DNA of 64,000 nt, taken from positions 397,635-461,634 of the forward strand of contig JACTAT010000024.1 of the NCBI GenBank assembly GCA_014526335.1, given 5' to 3'. The notes beneath the pieces were generated by a model. It searched no databases. It was not told where the DNA came from and saw only the letters and a list, made by a program, of their open reading frames with translations. Within the stretch, counting starts at the first letter, position 1. Every line of letters starts with the position of its first letter. Shown one piece after another: positions 45,640 through 57,619 of this stretch. The position numbers and the translations under genes were made by a program. Origin of the DNA: Chrysaora quinquecirrha (taxonomy: Eukaryota > Cnidaria > Scyphozoa > Semaeostomeae > Pelagiidae).

Positions 45640-47055
45640 TTGCCTGGAGCGATACCTGATCAAATTACTGATATTAGGACATCTGCTCAATATGCAGCTG
45701 ATGTTGAGCAAAGATTTGAATATGATCATAAAGAAATATTAGAAAATCTTATTCAGCATTTTGGTACTTCTGTCATTGTTCCGGCAATTCCTGTGCCCGG
45801 CCGAAGCCAAAATAATATTGATTTTTTTGTGCGGCCTCAAGCTGGACTTTTTTATGATTTGTCAAAAAGTCAAATTTACATGGAAGTGCAGCTAAAATAG
45901 GATGGAGAGGATATTCCTGATGATAAAAAAGATTTTTTGTACCACTCAACAATGTTTCGCATAGTATTTTTAAAAATATAAATTACTACCAGGAAAATAG
46001 TTTGATAGAAACACAAAAGGGGCTGTATCTGTGGTAGGCTTATGATTACAATTTGATTGCCAGAGGAAAGGAGGGACTGGGGCATGAACTGCAGTTTCGA
46101 GATGGCTTTTATTTTGATCCAAATATTGACCCGTCCAATGCTGAAACTGACAACATTCTTGATGAGTATCAGATTACAAGAGTTTCTGACACTGACACTA
46201 AAATTACGAATAAGAGCAGTGGTGCTGTCCTAAGAAATGCGTTATTTAGAGATAATCAAGTGAAGAAATTTTACTTCACTCCGATTTTGGCTACTTGGAA
46301 TAATGGTCAGTTTCGAGATGGAGGAAAGGCTTTTCACTTGCAATTGCAGAGAGTGGACAGTGCAATGACGGTCATGTGTCCAGATGCTGAGAAGGGTAAA
46401 TTTTCTTATGATAGCAAAAAGATCGAACTGCGCTTGAAAACTTTGATTCCAGCGACAGAGAAATTAAAAGAGTACATTAATCTCCATAATGTAAATGAAG
46501 CTACTCAAACATATCAACTGCAAAGATATAGAGTTATGAATTATTATCTGCAAGATGAAAAGTTGACCAATATCCATATACAAAATTTTGTATAATGGAA
46601 GTATACCTGATATGGTGATTGTAACTTTCAGAAGTTGAGCTTATACTGCGGGAAGCACTCAAGTGAATCCCTTCAATTATAAGCATATTCCAGGAGATAA
46701 ATTCAGTTTGCAAGCTTTTAGCAATCATGAATCTCAAGCCAGCGCTGCAGAATATGTTGATAGAGAATCAGCATTGAAAGGAATCTATGATTTATTTCAA
46801 ACATCAAGCAATATGTTTGATGCTGATCAATATTTGACAAAAACTGGGCATGCATTATATCCATTTCAATTAACAACAACTAGATATCGAAAAGATTGAA
46901 GTAAAGTTGTTGATAGTCGTACTGGTCAAGTTCAGTTGAAATTAACTTTAAATACAGAATTTACTGAAAAATATATAATAACATGTACTGGCATATTCAG
47001 TAATCATATGGAAATTGTTGCTGGTGGTGGCACTGTGTTGGATTATATTCAATAA
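45640..47055 (+). pseudogene. Maverick/Polinton major capsid protein, broken
   Basis: Double jelly-roll capsid protein of a virus-like transposon. The N-terminal part (45640-45900) has the IDFFVRP...LSKSQIYMEVQL strand that opens the first jelly roll. The middle (46053-46595) continues it, and 46663-46899 holds the NPFNYKHIP block followed by a helix-rich segment. The last strands run to TAA at 47053. Breaks: TAG at 45898, several stops and a shift between 45900 and 46050, TAA at 46593 with a shift by 46663, and TGA at 46897. Its final stop overlaps the protease start as TAATG, the compact spacing usual in these elements. Assignment is from the block order, not from a search. Confidence 0.65.
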
Positions 47056-47648
47056 TGCAAGGCTATGAAATACAAGAGATTGGTAAAGAAAGAGATGATG
47101 ATATAAAAAGAAGTTTTAAGGGTATATTAGCTAAGGATGATATAAGATTACAAGTTGATTTAGATGAAGATTTGTTAATAAAGCTATATGAAGAAGAAGG
47201 ACCTTTTATGTTTCCTGCTTCATTTATTTTGAATACTGGTACTTATGAAGAAAGAGGGAAACACTGGCAGGCAGTTTATTTTTATGTTGATGGAAATTGT
47301 TTCTATTTTGATTCATATGGTCATAAAGCTAAAAGATTGTATCTGAAATGGTGCGAGAAAATAAATAAGTTTCACAAGTGTCGTTTTAAGCTTCACCATT
47401 TATCTAGAGAAATTCAAGCATTTAACACAAGAGTATGTGGGGAATATTGCATATATTTTCTACATGAGATTAACAGCATAAAAACCCCATTAGGCACTTA
47501 TCAGATATTAAAAAGAGATTTTCCATTGCCAGATAAAAGAACTGAGAAAAGAGATATATGTAATAACTATAGACAGTTTTATATAAACGACGAAAAAGTG
47601 AGAGATTGGGTACAAAAAAAAATTAATTATTATAAAATAAAAAGTTGA
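47055..47648 (+). CDS. Maverick/Polinton adenovirus-type cysteine protease
   Basis: An intact 197-codon frame, the usual length for this protease, which matures capsid proteins. GKHWQAVYFYV gives catalytic His70, FDSYG gives Asp86, EIQAFNTRVCGEYC gives Gln121 and the nucleophile Cys128. The Gln-to-Cys spacing of seven equals that in adenovirus protease. The start ATG at 47055 overlaps the stop of the capsid gene; no earlier in-frame ATG is needed. No lesion is seen, in contrast to its neighbours. Whether it is expressed is unknown. Confidence 0.85.
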   Translation: MQGYEIQEIGKERDDDIKRSFKGILAKDDIRLQVDLDEDLLIKLYEEEGPFMFPASFILNTGTYEERGKHWQAVYFYVDGNCFYFDSYGHKAKRLYLKWCEKINKFHKCRFKLHHLSREIQAFNTRVCGEYCIYFLHEINSIKTPLGTYQILKRDFPLPDKRTEKRDICNNYRQFYINDEKVRDWVQKKINYYKIKS

Positions 47649-47720
47649 TATGATATAAAAGAATGAAAAAGTTGCTAGTATTATTTTTTCTTTCTGCGTG
47701 TGTGACTGCGAAAAAGCACA

Positions 47721-48011
47721 ATGGCGAAAAGAAAACAACGTAAAAAGAATAAGCTATATAAGTTAAAAGGAGATGGATTATTTGATAATATCCAACATTG
47801 GATTCTTAAAACTGGAGCAAAAATGGTCGGAATTCCTCTTTTGCAAAAAACTTTAAATGCTAAGGTTAAAATGAAGGGAGAAAAGAAATTCAAGCCTTAA
47901 CAGTTTGTTCCGAGAGAATATTGGAGAGCTGCTGGTGCATCAAAAAAAAAATTAGATAAATTTATATACGCCAATGATCTTATAAAGAAAGGACTCATAA
48001 AAAAGAAATAA
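47721..48011 (+). pseudogene. Small basic Maverick protein with one internal stop
   Basis: Starts MAKRKQRKKNKLYKLKGDGL, a Lys/Arg-rich N-terminus as in small core or minor capsid proteins. TAA at 47898 interrupts a frame that otherwise stays open to TAA at 48009, so a single substitution seems to have split about 96 codons. It lies between the protease and the next basic protein, all on +. Function not known to me. Confidence 0.5.
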
Positions 48012-48094
48012 GTCTTTTTTTTGAATTAGTTGAGTTAATAAAAAAGACTAGATGACAGAGCTTATTATTATTATTGTACAAAAATTTAAAAATA

Positions 48095-48532
48095 ATGGCC
48101 TCTTTAGCAGCAAGCGTTGTAGCTTCTATACTGATTGATGATATGTTAAAGGATGATGGGGGAAAAGAAGTAGATGATATGATGGGAGAAGGCTATAAAT
48201 TTAAAGGTCGGCTTTTTAAGCGTCATTTATTTAAGATGGGTTCGACATTAGCACGAGCAGCGGTAAAAGTTGGTGTTAAACAGGTAGTGCGAAAAGGCGG
48301 GCAGATTGCTGCTAAAAATCTAACTAAACAAGCCTTAAAAAAGATGGCAATAAAAGGTGCAAAGACTGCGGCAAAAGCTGGAGTAGCAGCCGGATTGGGA
48401 TTTGCTGGTGATGCAGCATTGAAAAAAATAAGCAGTAAAGGCTATACTAGAGCACGCCAAGGTATCAAAAAGAAAAGGAGGAAGAAAAACACTAAAATAA
48501 AGAGACTACAACTACTAAACAAATACTACTAA
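48095..48532 (+). CDS. Small basic alanine/lysine-rich virion-type protein (Maverick)
   Basis: 145 codons from ATG at 48095, which has A at -3 and G at +4. Upstream codons in frame are open but start with TTG. An N-terminal hydrophobic helix (ASLAASVVASILIDDML) is followed by a Gly-hinged segment, then an amphipathic Ala/Lys helix region with a GLGFAGDAA turn, and an Arg/Lys-rich tail (RQGIKKKRRKKNTK). This resembles core or membrane-active minor proteins of adenovirus-like and adintovirus-like elements. Intact and co-directional with capsid and protease. The role is inferred from composition and position only. Confidence 0.6.
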   Translation: MASLAASVVASILIDDMLKDDGGKEVDDMMGEGYKFKGRLFKRHLFKMGSTLARAAVKVGVKQVVRKGGQIAAKNLTKQALKKMAIKGAKTAAKAGVAAGLGFAGDAALKKISSKGYTRARQGIKKKRRKKNTKIKRLQLLNKYY

Positions 48533-48644
48533 TATGATAATATATCAATATGTAGAAATATATATATATATCAATATCTGGAAAGATATTTTAGAAAAGA
48601 TACATTTGATGAAATAGTCAAAGTATTAAAAAAGTATTCTATTT

Positions 48645-49007
48645 TTATTTTCCTTCTTTCATTAGTTTTATTTGTGTTGTTAACCATTCAATATACTCTG
48701 TATTTGGAATAACACCAAAACACACACCGGCAAGCTCAGCATCTAATTCATCATTTAAAAAATCAAAATTATGCATTTGATCTAAATTCGGGAAACTTTC
48801 TATATCTTCTTCAACATTCAAGTTTAAGTAGTCCATTTTACTTTTTAACTCCGCATGTTTTTTACAATATAAGTTATAATCATGTAATGAAAAGTATTTA
48901 CAAGTTCCCCAAACATCATTTTTAATTTGACATAAGTCATTATTCAATATTCTTTGAAGTTTTTGCTTCATCCATATTCTTTCTTTTAAAAGACAAATAA
49001 TCGCCAT
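48645..49007 (-). CDS. Unrecognised Maverick minus-strand ORF
   Basis: 120 codons starting MAIICLLKERIWMKQKLQ and rich in Asp, Asn and Leu. It lies just after the polymerase C-terminus on the same strand and 110 bp from the convergent + genes, with an AT-rich gap at 48540-48640. No motif I can name. It could be a real accessory gene or a remnant. Confidence 0.4.
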   Translation of the reverse strand: MAIICLLKERIWMKQKLQRILNNDLCQIKNDVWGTCKYFSLHDYNLYCKKHAELKSKMDYLNLNVEEDIESFPNLDQMHNFDFLNDELDAELAGVCFGVIPNTEYIEWLTTQIKLMKEGK

Positions 49008-49046
49008 TTATCTCTGTAATTCATTTCTTTCACATTAATAATCTAT

Positions 49047-52000
49047 TCAAATGTCTAAAGGCGCTGTACTTGTTCCATCTTCCAATACTATGCGTTTACA
49101 ATAAAAATGAGTTAAAGCTCTTTTTTCTTGTTCATACTGGATAATACTTGAATGTTTTCTTTTTAACCCACGATTAGTTGCGCTTATAGTTGTTTTATTG
49201 TCCAAACTATCTTTATATAGTTCAAAAGGATTTTTTCCATCAAATTGTTTTTTTTGGATACCTTTCATGCTGAATTTATATTCATTATTTTTCTTATTTT
49301 GAATGATATAAGTTTTACTATTTAGGCTAATCATTTCAGTTCCTTCGAATTCCAGTTTGAATTTTCCAGGCATTCTTTTGCCGAATTTAGCTGAAGGAGT
49401 TATGAAATATTCTTGTTTTAATTTATCATAGACTCAATTTTTTTTAATTCAGGCTTCACATTATCTTCAAATGATTTACCATTTTTAAAACATATGTACA
49501 AATTGTCGGTATCCATTTCGCATAATTTGAATGAGCCGGGAACGAGTACAACTTTAAAAAAGTCATGATAACATTGGAGCATTCTAAGTTTTGCATAACA
49601 GAACACATTCCAACCGATGTAATGCGCCTGATTTTCTGTTATTATTCGTTTTGGTGAGATGACTTCAATTACTCCATGCTTCATTAATTGAACATTTAGT
49701 ACTTGACCGATATTTAAGCTTCGTCTATTTAGAGTGCCCTTTACAAAATAATTTACATCTCGCTGTTTGGTTTTATTCATAATTGTTATTCCAAATGCAG
49801 AATTGCCGATTAATTTAGATGTTTCAGCTCACATACTTGAAGAAGGATCTTTATCACCTTGCACGCGGTCTCTAGCAATATTTTCGACAAAATCATTAAA
49901 TATTACTTTAGGTTTGTATTGAATAAAAGAATAGATTTTCGTAATTTTTAATCCATGATCAAGGTACCATTTTGCTAAGATGCTATTTAATCCGTATTTT
50001 TCACCGAAGTAAGAACTAATTAATAAACTCAGATCTGCAGTAGAAAAGCCGCATTCTTCAACAACATTTTGCATATGTTCTCCAATATCACCGAAAGAGA
50101 CAGTAGCATTTTTAAATATCGGTGTAAACTCTTCAAAAGTTTCTTTTAAATTGTCTGGAGTATGAATATCAACTTCTAGCGCTCCGAATACTCTTTCATT
50201 ACGAATGTCATTCAGCAGTTCTTCTAAAGTTAATGAAGGCTTATCACTATTATACATTTTATTTTGTCTTGTGAATAACCGTAATTGTCTCCATTCACAT
50301 TCTTTCATGCGAATTACAGTATATTTTCTATTTTCTAAAAATTTATCTCTTGCTTTATCCATCTGACGTATTTCTGTAGCTGTGAAAAGTCTTTAATGTT
50401 TGTCTTAACGTTGAGCAAGCCTGAGATCTTTTTATTGTTTAAACAATCTTCACCAGCATGAAAATAACATCCGTCAAACTCATAAACTGTTCTATTTAGT
50501 TCATCAACAGCATCGACATATATATGATTTATATCTGGAAAGTTTTGAAAGAACTCTTGTTTCTCTGTTATAGAAATGTGAAATAGATGCTCACGCTTAA
50601 AATATAATTTTGAGTCGTCATCTTGATTGAGGGAAATTTCTTCTATCCAATCTAAATATTCATCTGCAATTCTGCTTTTGTATGCAGCTAAAAAAAAGCG
50701 GAAAAAATAAGCAATTTGGAGATATATAAAAATATAATAGTATTTCATTTTTTCAAAAAATTCTATTACCTTTAGGAGCTTCTTCTTGATATAATACATT
50801 TGATTCAGGATTTTGTAGTTTCCAAATAGCTGCTTTTCCTGTAGGCATTAACTGTCGTAGACAATCTAGATAAAGAGCAGCACAATCATGTCCTTCTATT
50901 AAACCTTCAGCATGTCGATCAAGTATAATTGACGGTCCTCCAACTATGTGCTTCTTATAAAAATCCATAGCCCATTAATCTTCGACATACATAAGCTTAG
51001 CCAGCTTATTTGATTTGTACATGATTTTATTCGCTAGTGAAAGTCGGCTTATTCCATCTAAAGTCAAATCAATATCATATCAATGAAATTCTTTTGAATA
51101 AACTTTAATTGCATCCTTAAAAGGAATGACATCTCTGCAATTGTACCACTCGAGATAATCTGCTAATGTTTTCCAGCCTTCATTTCTCCATAGATTTTTT
51201 AACCCTATCTGTACTGGGGGGGGGGGCGTTTTTCGCCCCCTACCAAAAAAATCTATTGTAGCATAAAAACGAAGGCATTCTTAAGGTTAGGAGTTGCTGA
51301 CTATTACTAAAATTTAATACTCTACATGATGACATAAAGTTTGGTACAATTAAATTAGTCATGTGACCACAAGATGCCCATATTTGGAAGGCAGTCACAA
51401 ATAAATTCACATTTCTACTTATAAATCTGCATTTGGATGGCCAATCAGAACGATACATACACCAATCAACTCGTCTAATCAAGGGCTTTCGTATGATGTA
51501 TAATTTGTTCACTTTATTTCTTATTTATTAATTATTATATGTATGACGTCATACATCTTTATGACGTCATAAATCTTATAATGTTGGTAAAAACTTTCGA
51601 AAAATGCTTCTTGCGCAAAAGCCAAACCCTAAGCAACAAGAATATATACAATTATGGTTATTAACGTGCCTATTTCATCAGAATAATGAGCGTTGACTTG
51701 AAGTGTACCCATCACAAAGTCAAAAATGTTGATTATTTATAAAAATTTTGTCCGATTTCATAAAAATTAGAACTTATTGGCTAGAATATCACTTTCTTTT
51801 TTAAATTAAAACAATTTGCACTGCTTTAGAACGATATTTCTCTATAAAAACAGCTCTTTTTACAGAAAAGCTACTTTTCCATGAAAAATCACCAAAAACG
51901 CGTTGCCTAGCAACATGTAACGTGACTAATTAAATTTCAAAGCTATATTTAGAATGCCCATTACCAGGAGATACTTTGTACCAAGTTTGGTTATCCTATC

Positions 52001-53338
52001 TTGTATGGTTTCTGAAATAATTAGGGGGGCGAAAAACGCCCCCCCCCAGTACAAAGTCGATCCAAAATACCCCAGTACAGATAGGGTTAAGTTTTCATAA
52101 TTTTCCGCTCCAGTCAAAGGTCTTTTCTTCCATTTCAAATGTTTTAAAGCTTCTTGTTCCATTTCTTGTATGCTATAGCTAGAATATTTTTTATCTTTTT
52201 TAATACAAGTTAATTCTTGTTCAAATCTGCTATGCTGGATTTCTAAAGTATTTTGATTTTTTTGTAAGGAACTAACAAAACTATCATATGGCGGCAAACC
52301 GTCAATATATAATTTATCATATGAATCAAGATATTCATATGGAAAAATGATTTCTCAATTTGACCGTTAGTAAATGATTTGATAAATGTATCGAGATTGT
52401 AACCAGCCCCCAGAAAATTTGAAATGTCAAGAAATCTTAATCGCCTTGTCATATTTGATCGTTCATATCGATGTGGAAAAGAAGCATTGCAATCAAATGT
52501 AAAATCAAAATCAATTGATTTTTATTTATTTCCATTTTTTATTGCTCTAGGCTGCCAGCCCTTCTTTTTTAACATTGCAGGAAATAGCCAAGTTGCTATT
52601 AATGGTAAATAATATCCACTGCTATTGAAACCGAAAATAGGTAATGTAACACACTCATTGAATAACTTTTGATAAGCTTCAAAGTGTGTAGAGTATGTCT
52701 TTAACACTGCCATCATGCGATATCTTAATGCTTTAATCACTAATGTTTTTTTTGGAAAGCAATTTGCTTTTCGAGATCTGGATTATTTTCATTTTCGTTG
52801 ATAAAATCTGTTAAAATTTCTTCGTCTTCATTATCAACAAAATTTCCTGTTCGTAAATTTCTTCAAAATCATATTCTGGAGAGGATAATATAAGATATTC
52901 TATAGTATACCAAGCTGCATCATCTTCTTCTTCTAAAAGTTCAGTAACATCTATATTTGTCAATGTGTATATTGAGATACATTGCTCTTTAGTTAATTCT
53001 TTCATTATTTTATTGTTAATGCAAACAAAATCTTCATTTGACATATATTTTACTTCATCAAAATGATAAAATACTTTGTCTTCAGCAAGTAACACAAGTC
53101 TTTTGTCGAAGAAGAAATGTTTAATTTCATCTAGTAAAGCGCTGTGTTTTGCAAAGCAAGTTTTTGACTTTTGAACTTGTAATTCTAAGAGCTGTTGGAC
53201 CAATTTAGTGACTAATTTGTCAGGATCTTCATTCAGTTCGAATATTGCAGAATTAGCATCACTTTCTTTGTTAAAACTTTTAGACAAAGCAAATGAAACC
53301 GGTATTTGAATTCTGAAGTAATCTTCTTGACCTTTCAA
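49047..53338 (-). pseudogene. Maverick/Polinton protein-primed DNA polymerase B, broken
   Basis: Family B polymerase that would replicate the element from a protein primer. Minus-strand pieces, N to C: 53338-52811 (N-terminal region), 52740-52522 (GFNSSGYYLPLI, exonuclease), 52452-52090, a MITE at 52086-51203, then a fragment with ADYLEWYNCRDVIPF (51190-51080), 50968-50753 (VGGPSI; TPV-type motif region), 50799-50335 (EFDGCYFH), 50362-49829, 49780-49418 with the palm motif MDTDNLYI, and 49373-49047 with KFSMKG, YCKRIV and the end ...PLDI. About seven frame changes or stops plus the insertion inactivate it. It runs away from the capsid genes, as is usual for Mavericks. Confidence 0.8.
51203..52086. 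mobile_element. 884-bp piggyBac-type MITE inside the polymerase gene
   Basis: Ends are CCCTATCTGTACTGGGG at left and its reverse complement CCCCAGTACAGATAGGG at right, flanked on both sides by TTAA (51199-51202 and 52087-52090). TTAA duplication with termini starting CCC is the piggyBac signature. Each end also has a hairpin GGGGGCGTTTTTCGCCCCC-like block (about 51221-51241 and 52024-52046). The right end has about 25 bp between the TIR and the hairpin that the left end lacks. No transposase is encoded. Deleting 51203-52090 restores the interrupted polymerase frame context. Confidence 0.85.
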
Positions 53339-53732
53339 TACTTATTCTGCTATAAAATCTCGTTCTAATGTAACATTACCTTCATCGTCATAGCATTGAT
53401 AGCAAGCTATATTATCTTCATCAAAAACGGCTATTACCATTGTCATCTTCAATAATACTTTCACCGCTGTACAAAAATTCTTTTCCATAGAACAGATCAG
53501 AGTTTGGAACTGTTGTCTTAGAGTTTATTGATTCAAAATCAAAAACAGCGAATGCATCATTGTATAGATATTCATTGTTTTTTCTTTGATATCTTCATTT
53601 TCTTCCTCATTATTTATTTCATATAAACCCAATTTTTCTTTAGGTATATTGTAAATGTTTAATATATTCTTAATAGTTCCAATATGTCGTGGTATTCCCC
53701 TTTCGGATATATTATTTTTGTTGTTTTTAATT
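53339..53732 (-). other. Decayed right side of the Maverick relic
   Basis: AT-rich minus-strand sequence with short Glu/Asp-rich frames that may be upstream polymerase N-terminus. No frame longer than about 50 codons; nothing else seen. Confidence 0.3.
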
Positions 53733-53810
53733 GTGTGATGGCATCACACATAGTAACAATGCAAGTCAATGAGCGTTTCACCTCCCGCGCCTTCGGCGCT
53801 CCCTGGTACT
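53733..53810. repeat. Possible right terminus of the Maverick relic
   Basis: GC-rich end ...GCGCTCCCTGGTACT in AT-rich surroundings. Read inward it starts AGTACCAGGGAGCGCC; Maverick ends commonly start with AG. It contains palindromes GTGTGATGGCATCACAC (53732-53748) and a CGCGCC...GGCG hairpin. The matching left repeat is not in the window near 45 kb, so this is tentative. Confidence 0.35.
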
Positions 53811-56800
53811 AAGCCATTTTTTCTTCATTATGATGCATCTGCACTACTTTATTATTATTTTAACAAAAAACTAAATTTTTTTATAGACAATGAAATGTGA
53901 GTAGCATATTTAAAAAGAAAATGAGCAACAAAAGAACATCGCTGCAATTCATTCAAGTTCACTTAAAAAACCTTCTGAATTTCTGACAGATTTCTCTTGC
54001 ACCAGCTTCCGCTGAAGCAACACTATAATTGTTCACATCTGTTGGTGGTAAAAAATGCTCATCTTAAACTTTGGCAGTGTCAAATGTTGACTTCTGTACT
54101 TGCTCGCAGTTTGTTTCACAGAATTGTTAAGGACAAAACAAGCCATAATTATTACTGGAAGGTCTTTCATACTGATATAAATTGGTTGCTGCAAAAAACC
54201 CCATCCGGGGAGCGTGAACAACAAATCAAAAGCAGGTTTCTGATGTGTGATGCAAAATTTGAATCGCATTTCAAGGGGAAATCAAGCTGTGTTGTGAACT
54301 GTTTTACTGAGTAAAATTGAAGGGTGGTAGTTTCAACTCTAAATCTAGGATAGGTAAAGACTAGTTGCATTACATTTATTATGCTTCTTATTTTATTTTT
54401 CTGCAAGTGTAATAACTGTTCATTCATCTGGCTAATAGCCTTTTTAGTACGATGGTGAGACATTGATCTAAGCTATGACAAAACTCTTAGCTGCTGGTCT
54501 GTTACAATTTGCTCTCAGGATGGTCAAGGAATGTTTGTGCTTTTAGCATAAAGATGTGAACCAATGAATGGTCAGTGTTTGAACTCTTCTTGCCATGCGT
54601 TGCTGCTTGCAAGATACTTAGAAATGATTTTGACTCTGTCGGTTATTTGGAAAGGAAGCAACATGAAATACTATACAGATCCTGCCACCAAATAACGCTA
54701 TAGAGCATCATTTTCAAACACTTGATAGTTATAATTGAGCAGGAGTTTTTATGAAAATGATTTGACTGAATGTTAGTAAAAGCATGTAAAAATCCTTCTG
54801 TGTTGCTATTTTTGGCTCTCCTCGACTTGGGGGGTTTCTTTCCAAAATATGATGACAAGGGGTAAAGCATAGTTAACACAGGTTGACAGAGGAGAGGGAG
54901 TCAACAATCTTGAAAAATTGAGTGAACTAAAGTTCTGCATTGGAGCATTTAAATTTCTGTATTTCATAGCAGTGTCAGATGCAATTCCAGAAACACCTTG
55001 AGTAATTATCAAACTGAGTAGTTTAATACATTATTTACTACCTTGTTTGTAATAGGAAATACACAGAACACGAGTGAGAACTGTACCTACCATTTGCAAT
55101 TTGAACACCACAGAAGTCTTTAAGAAATCGCCAAAGCCCTGTTGTATGTTTTCCTTTAACGCTAGTATTGCATATTCCTTGCAAAAATCTTCGTTTTCGC
55201 CACCTGGCTCTTTCACACATACGCCAGGGAGCTTTATTCCTGGGATATTGGTTGCTTTCTTGGTAACTGGCCACATGCAGTGCGGGTGATGTAGCTTTTA
55301 CACACCATCTTCCACAGTAAGTGCTTCACATCCTGACTAAATGAGAATTACAACAAGAGGTGTTATAAGAGAATGAAATTTCTCCTTTGCATTTCCATGT
55401 TTTGCTTCAATGTAGATTCTTGATAAAGGTTAATGGAATAAAAAATTTAAAGCAATACACATATTTATTTTATTTTATTTTACTGAAAGTTTCTTAAATT
55501 TCTCATATTTTGAGTACTTGTTGGCTACATAGTTGGCTACATAGTCTATCTGACTAATGTTTAAAACCCATTTATCTATCACATTTGAATGCATATGGGT
55601 TTCCTGTTTGTCTTCTTGTCCCAGAATGCTTTATAGCAGATGAAACACGGGAAATATTCGATTAATAGAACAATTTTCGCTGCCTGAAGTGAAAAGTTTC
55701 CTACATAAAAATTCTAGTACTGAAGTTTCTTAAATTGTTGGCTAATCGAGAGTCTGGGTTTCTTATAAAGAGCAAATGTGTAATAGGCAATAGTAAATGG
55801 TGGTTCTTTAATAGCTAGATGCTTTCAGTAGCGAAATGTCAACTTCAACATGACCAGTCTCTTCTTGTTTGATCTCATATGGTGGCCTAGGTTTGCCACA
55901 AAGAATCAGGTATAATTCTTAACAATTTTGTCACTTTTTTAATTTTCTATACTAATTTTCTTGTTTCATTTTCCTAAAAAAAATTATAAAAATTACAAAA
56001 TTTTTTTTCATTCATTCCAAATGTTTAAAAATTGCTTACAAATTGTTGGAAATAACCACCAGCCATGGAACTGACTATGTGCTCGGATAGTTTATGCTAT
56101 AGAAAATTTGCAGTTATACACAATTTGATATATAGAAAAAGATAAGATATAGCCCAAAACAGGAAAATGGCCCCAAGTCTATTTTTAGAAAGGGGTACTA
56201 GATACCAGAGCTCGTAAAACGAATATTACAATAACTATGTAAAAAATGGCAAAATGGTAATTAAAGTTTGCACTTATACGCATTTTGATATGAAGAAAAT
56301 GATAAGACATAGCCCAAACAGGAAAATGGTTACTCTACTTTTAGAAAGAGGAACTGGTTACCAGACCATATAATACGAATACTACAGTTAACTTTTTTAC
56401 AAACCGGGAACTCCAGCGAGAACAACTTTACTATGAAATACGTATTACCAGTAATAGCGAAAAGATGTACTCAGCCTTAGTCATCAGTGCATTGGCCATT
56501 GCAATAGCATAAGTCGGTGCAAGGAAGGTTTGCAGATTTACATTGACATCTCCCAGTACAGCCTTTTTTGCAACTGCAGAGCTTTAGCTCCTGCAAAGTT
56601 AGAGACACTTCTTGAATCGCTGTCCATCTAGAAGAAAGAGAGTTGCCACATTTTCTCCATCCCCATTCTGTTTCATCTGGCTATTGTTGAATTCAATTAT
56701 ATAAGTGCACTGATTCCATATGTATCTCCATATGTATTATTTTTACTGGTTTTATAATCTCAAACTACTTAAGTTGTTGCCAGCAGTAAAAAGTGCACTA

Positions 56801-56880
56801 AGCACTGAGGAGCTTAAATTATCCAAACATAAGCATTATAAAATCAAAGACAAAGAATGAAAAAGGAATACCTACCCTGC
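53811..56880 (+). other. 3-kb AT-rich stretch without recognised gene
   Basis: Open frames at 53997-54314 (+), 54167-54463 (-) and 55031-55276 (-) are short, overlap one another on both strands and match nothing I know. An imperfect tandem duplication of about 120 bp lies at 56113-56230 and 56277-56395, sharing GATATAGCCCAAA-like and CAGGAAAATGG blocks. Confidence 0.3.
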
Positions 56881-56889
56881 CTGATATAT

Positions 56890-57570
56890 GGCTTGTAGTA
56901 AATGTTGCTTTAAAGCATCTCAGGTCGGTGGTACCAAATCAATAGACAGAGACTTCTTTGTGAAAAGCCATGTTCTGCTTTCATTGATATCTGTGATTGG
57001 ACTAGACCTGTTGTACATTAATATCACAAATCTTTTAAATTTTGCAAGATCTTCGTTGCACAGTGCTGTTGGATTGTTGGACAAACGACTAAAAATATCA
57101 TTAATTTCTGGGAAGACTTTCTACGTCTGCCATGCAGTACCTTTTCCTTTACCAGAAAATGCAGAAACAGCGTCACATCCTGACATTGCATACCAATACA
57201 AAACTCCCACACACAATTCTTGTCCTGTTTTCTCTGCAATTTCATGAATTTTAATATCCTTATATCCTAAAATCCTAATATCCTTATCAAACTCAATCCA
57301 CAAGTCCACTAAATTGAAGGCCGAAAATTTTACTACTGCAATAATTATGTGCTTTTTGCGTGCAGAATGAGTGGCCTATCAGCCTTTTCGTGAATGCATG
57401 GTCTCAAATGATCGAGAATAGACTGTGGACCATTGGTCAGGGCATTAACAAGTAACAGTTCTGCTTTATTTTCGTTAACTCTGAGAAAACTTTTGAGAAC
57501 TTCAACAGATTTTATGCAAGGCATAATAAATTTCGACGAAGAAATGTTCAAGCAACAAGTCAAGCATGTT
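56890..57570 (-). pseudogene. Multi-copy transposon-like family, C-terminal half (inverted part)
   Basis: Minus strand from 57563 downwards: VLKSFLRVNENKAELL, CIHEKADRPLILHA, then (57309-57121) YKDIKIHEIAEKTGQ and YAMSGCDAVSAFSGKGKGTAW, and FSQKLMIFL further on. The HEKADRP...H and SGCDAVSAFSGKGK blocks correspond to the block at 44370-44420 in the copy at 42757. At least three frame changes. The N-terminal half of what may be the same copy begins 50 bp away on the opposite strand. Confidence 0.5.
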
Positions 57571-57619
57571 TTTTGTGTTGTCCAGTCAGTCAGCTCAAAT
57601 TACAGCTGAAACATTGCAA

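Noticed and set aside
45640..53810. Active DNA virus or complete Maverick
   Set aside because: Capsid and polymerase have many stops and frameshifts, a MITE sits in the polymerase, and integrase, ATPase, penton and the left terminus are missing.
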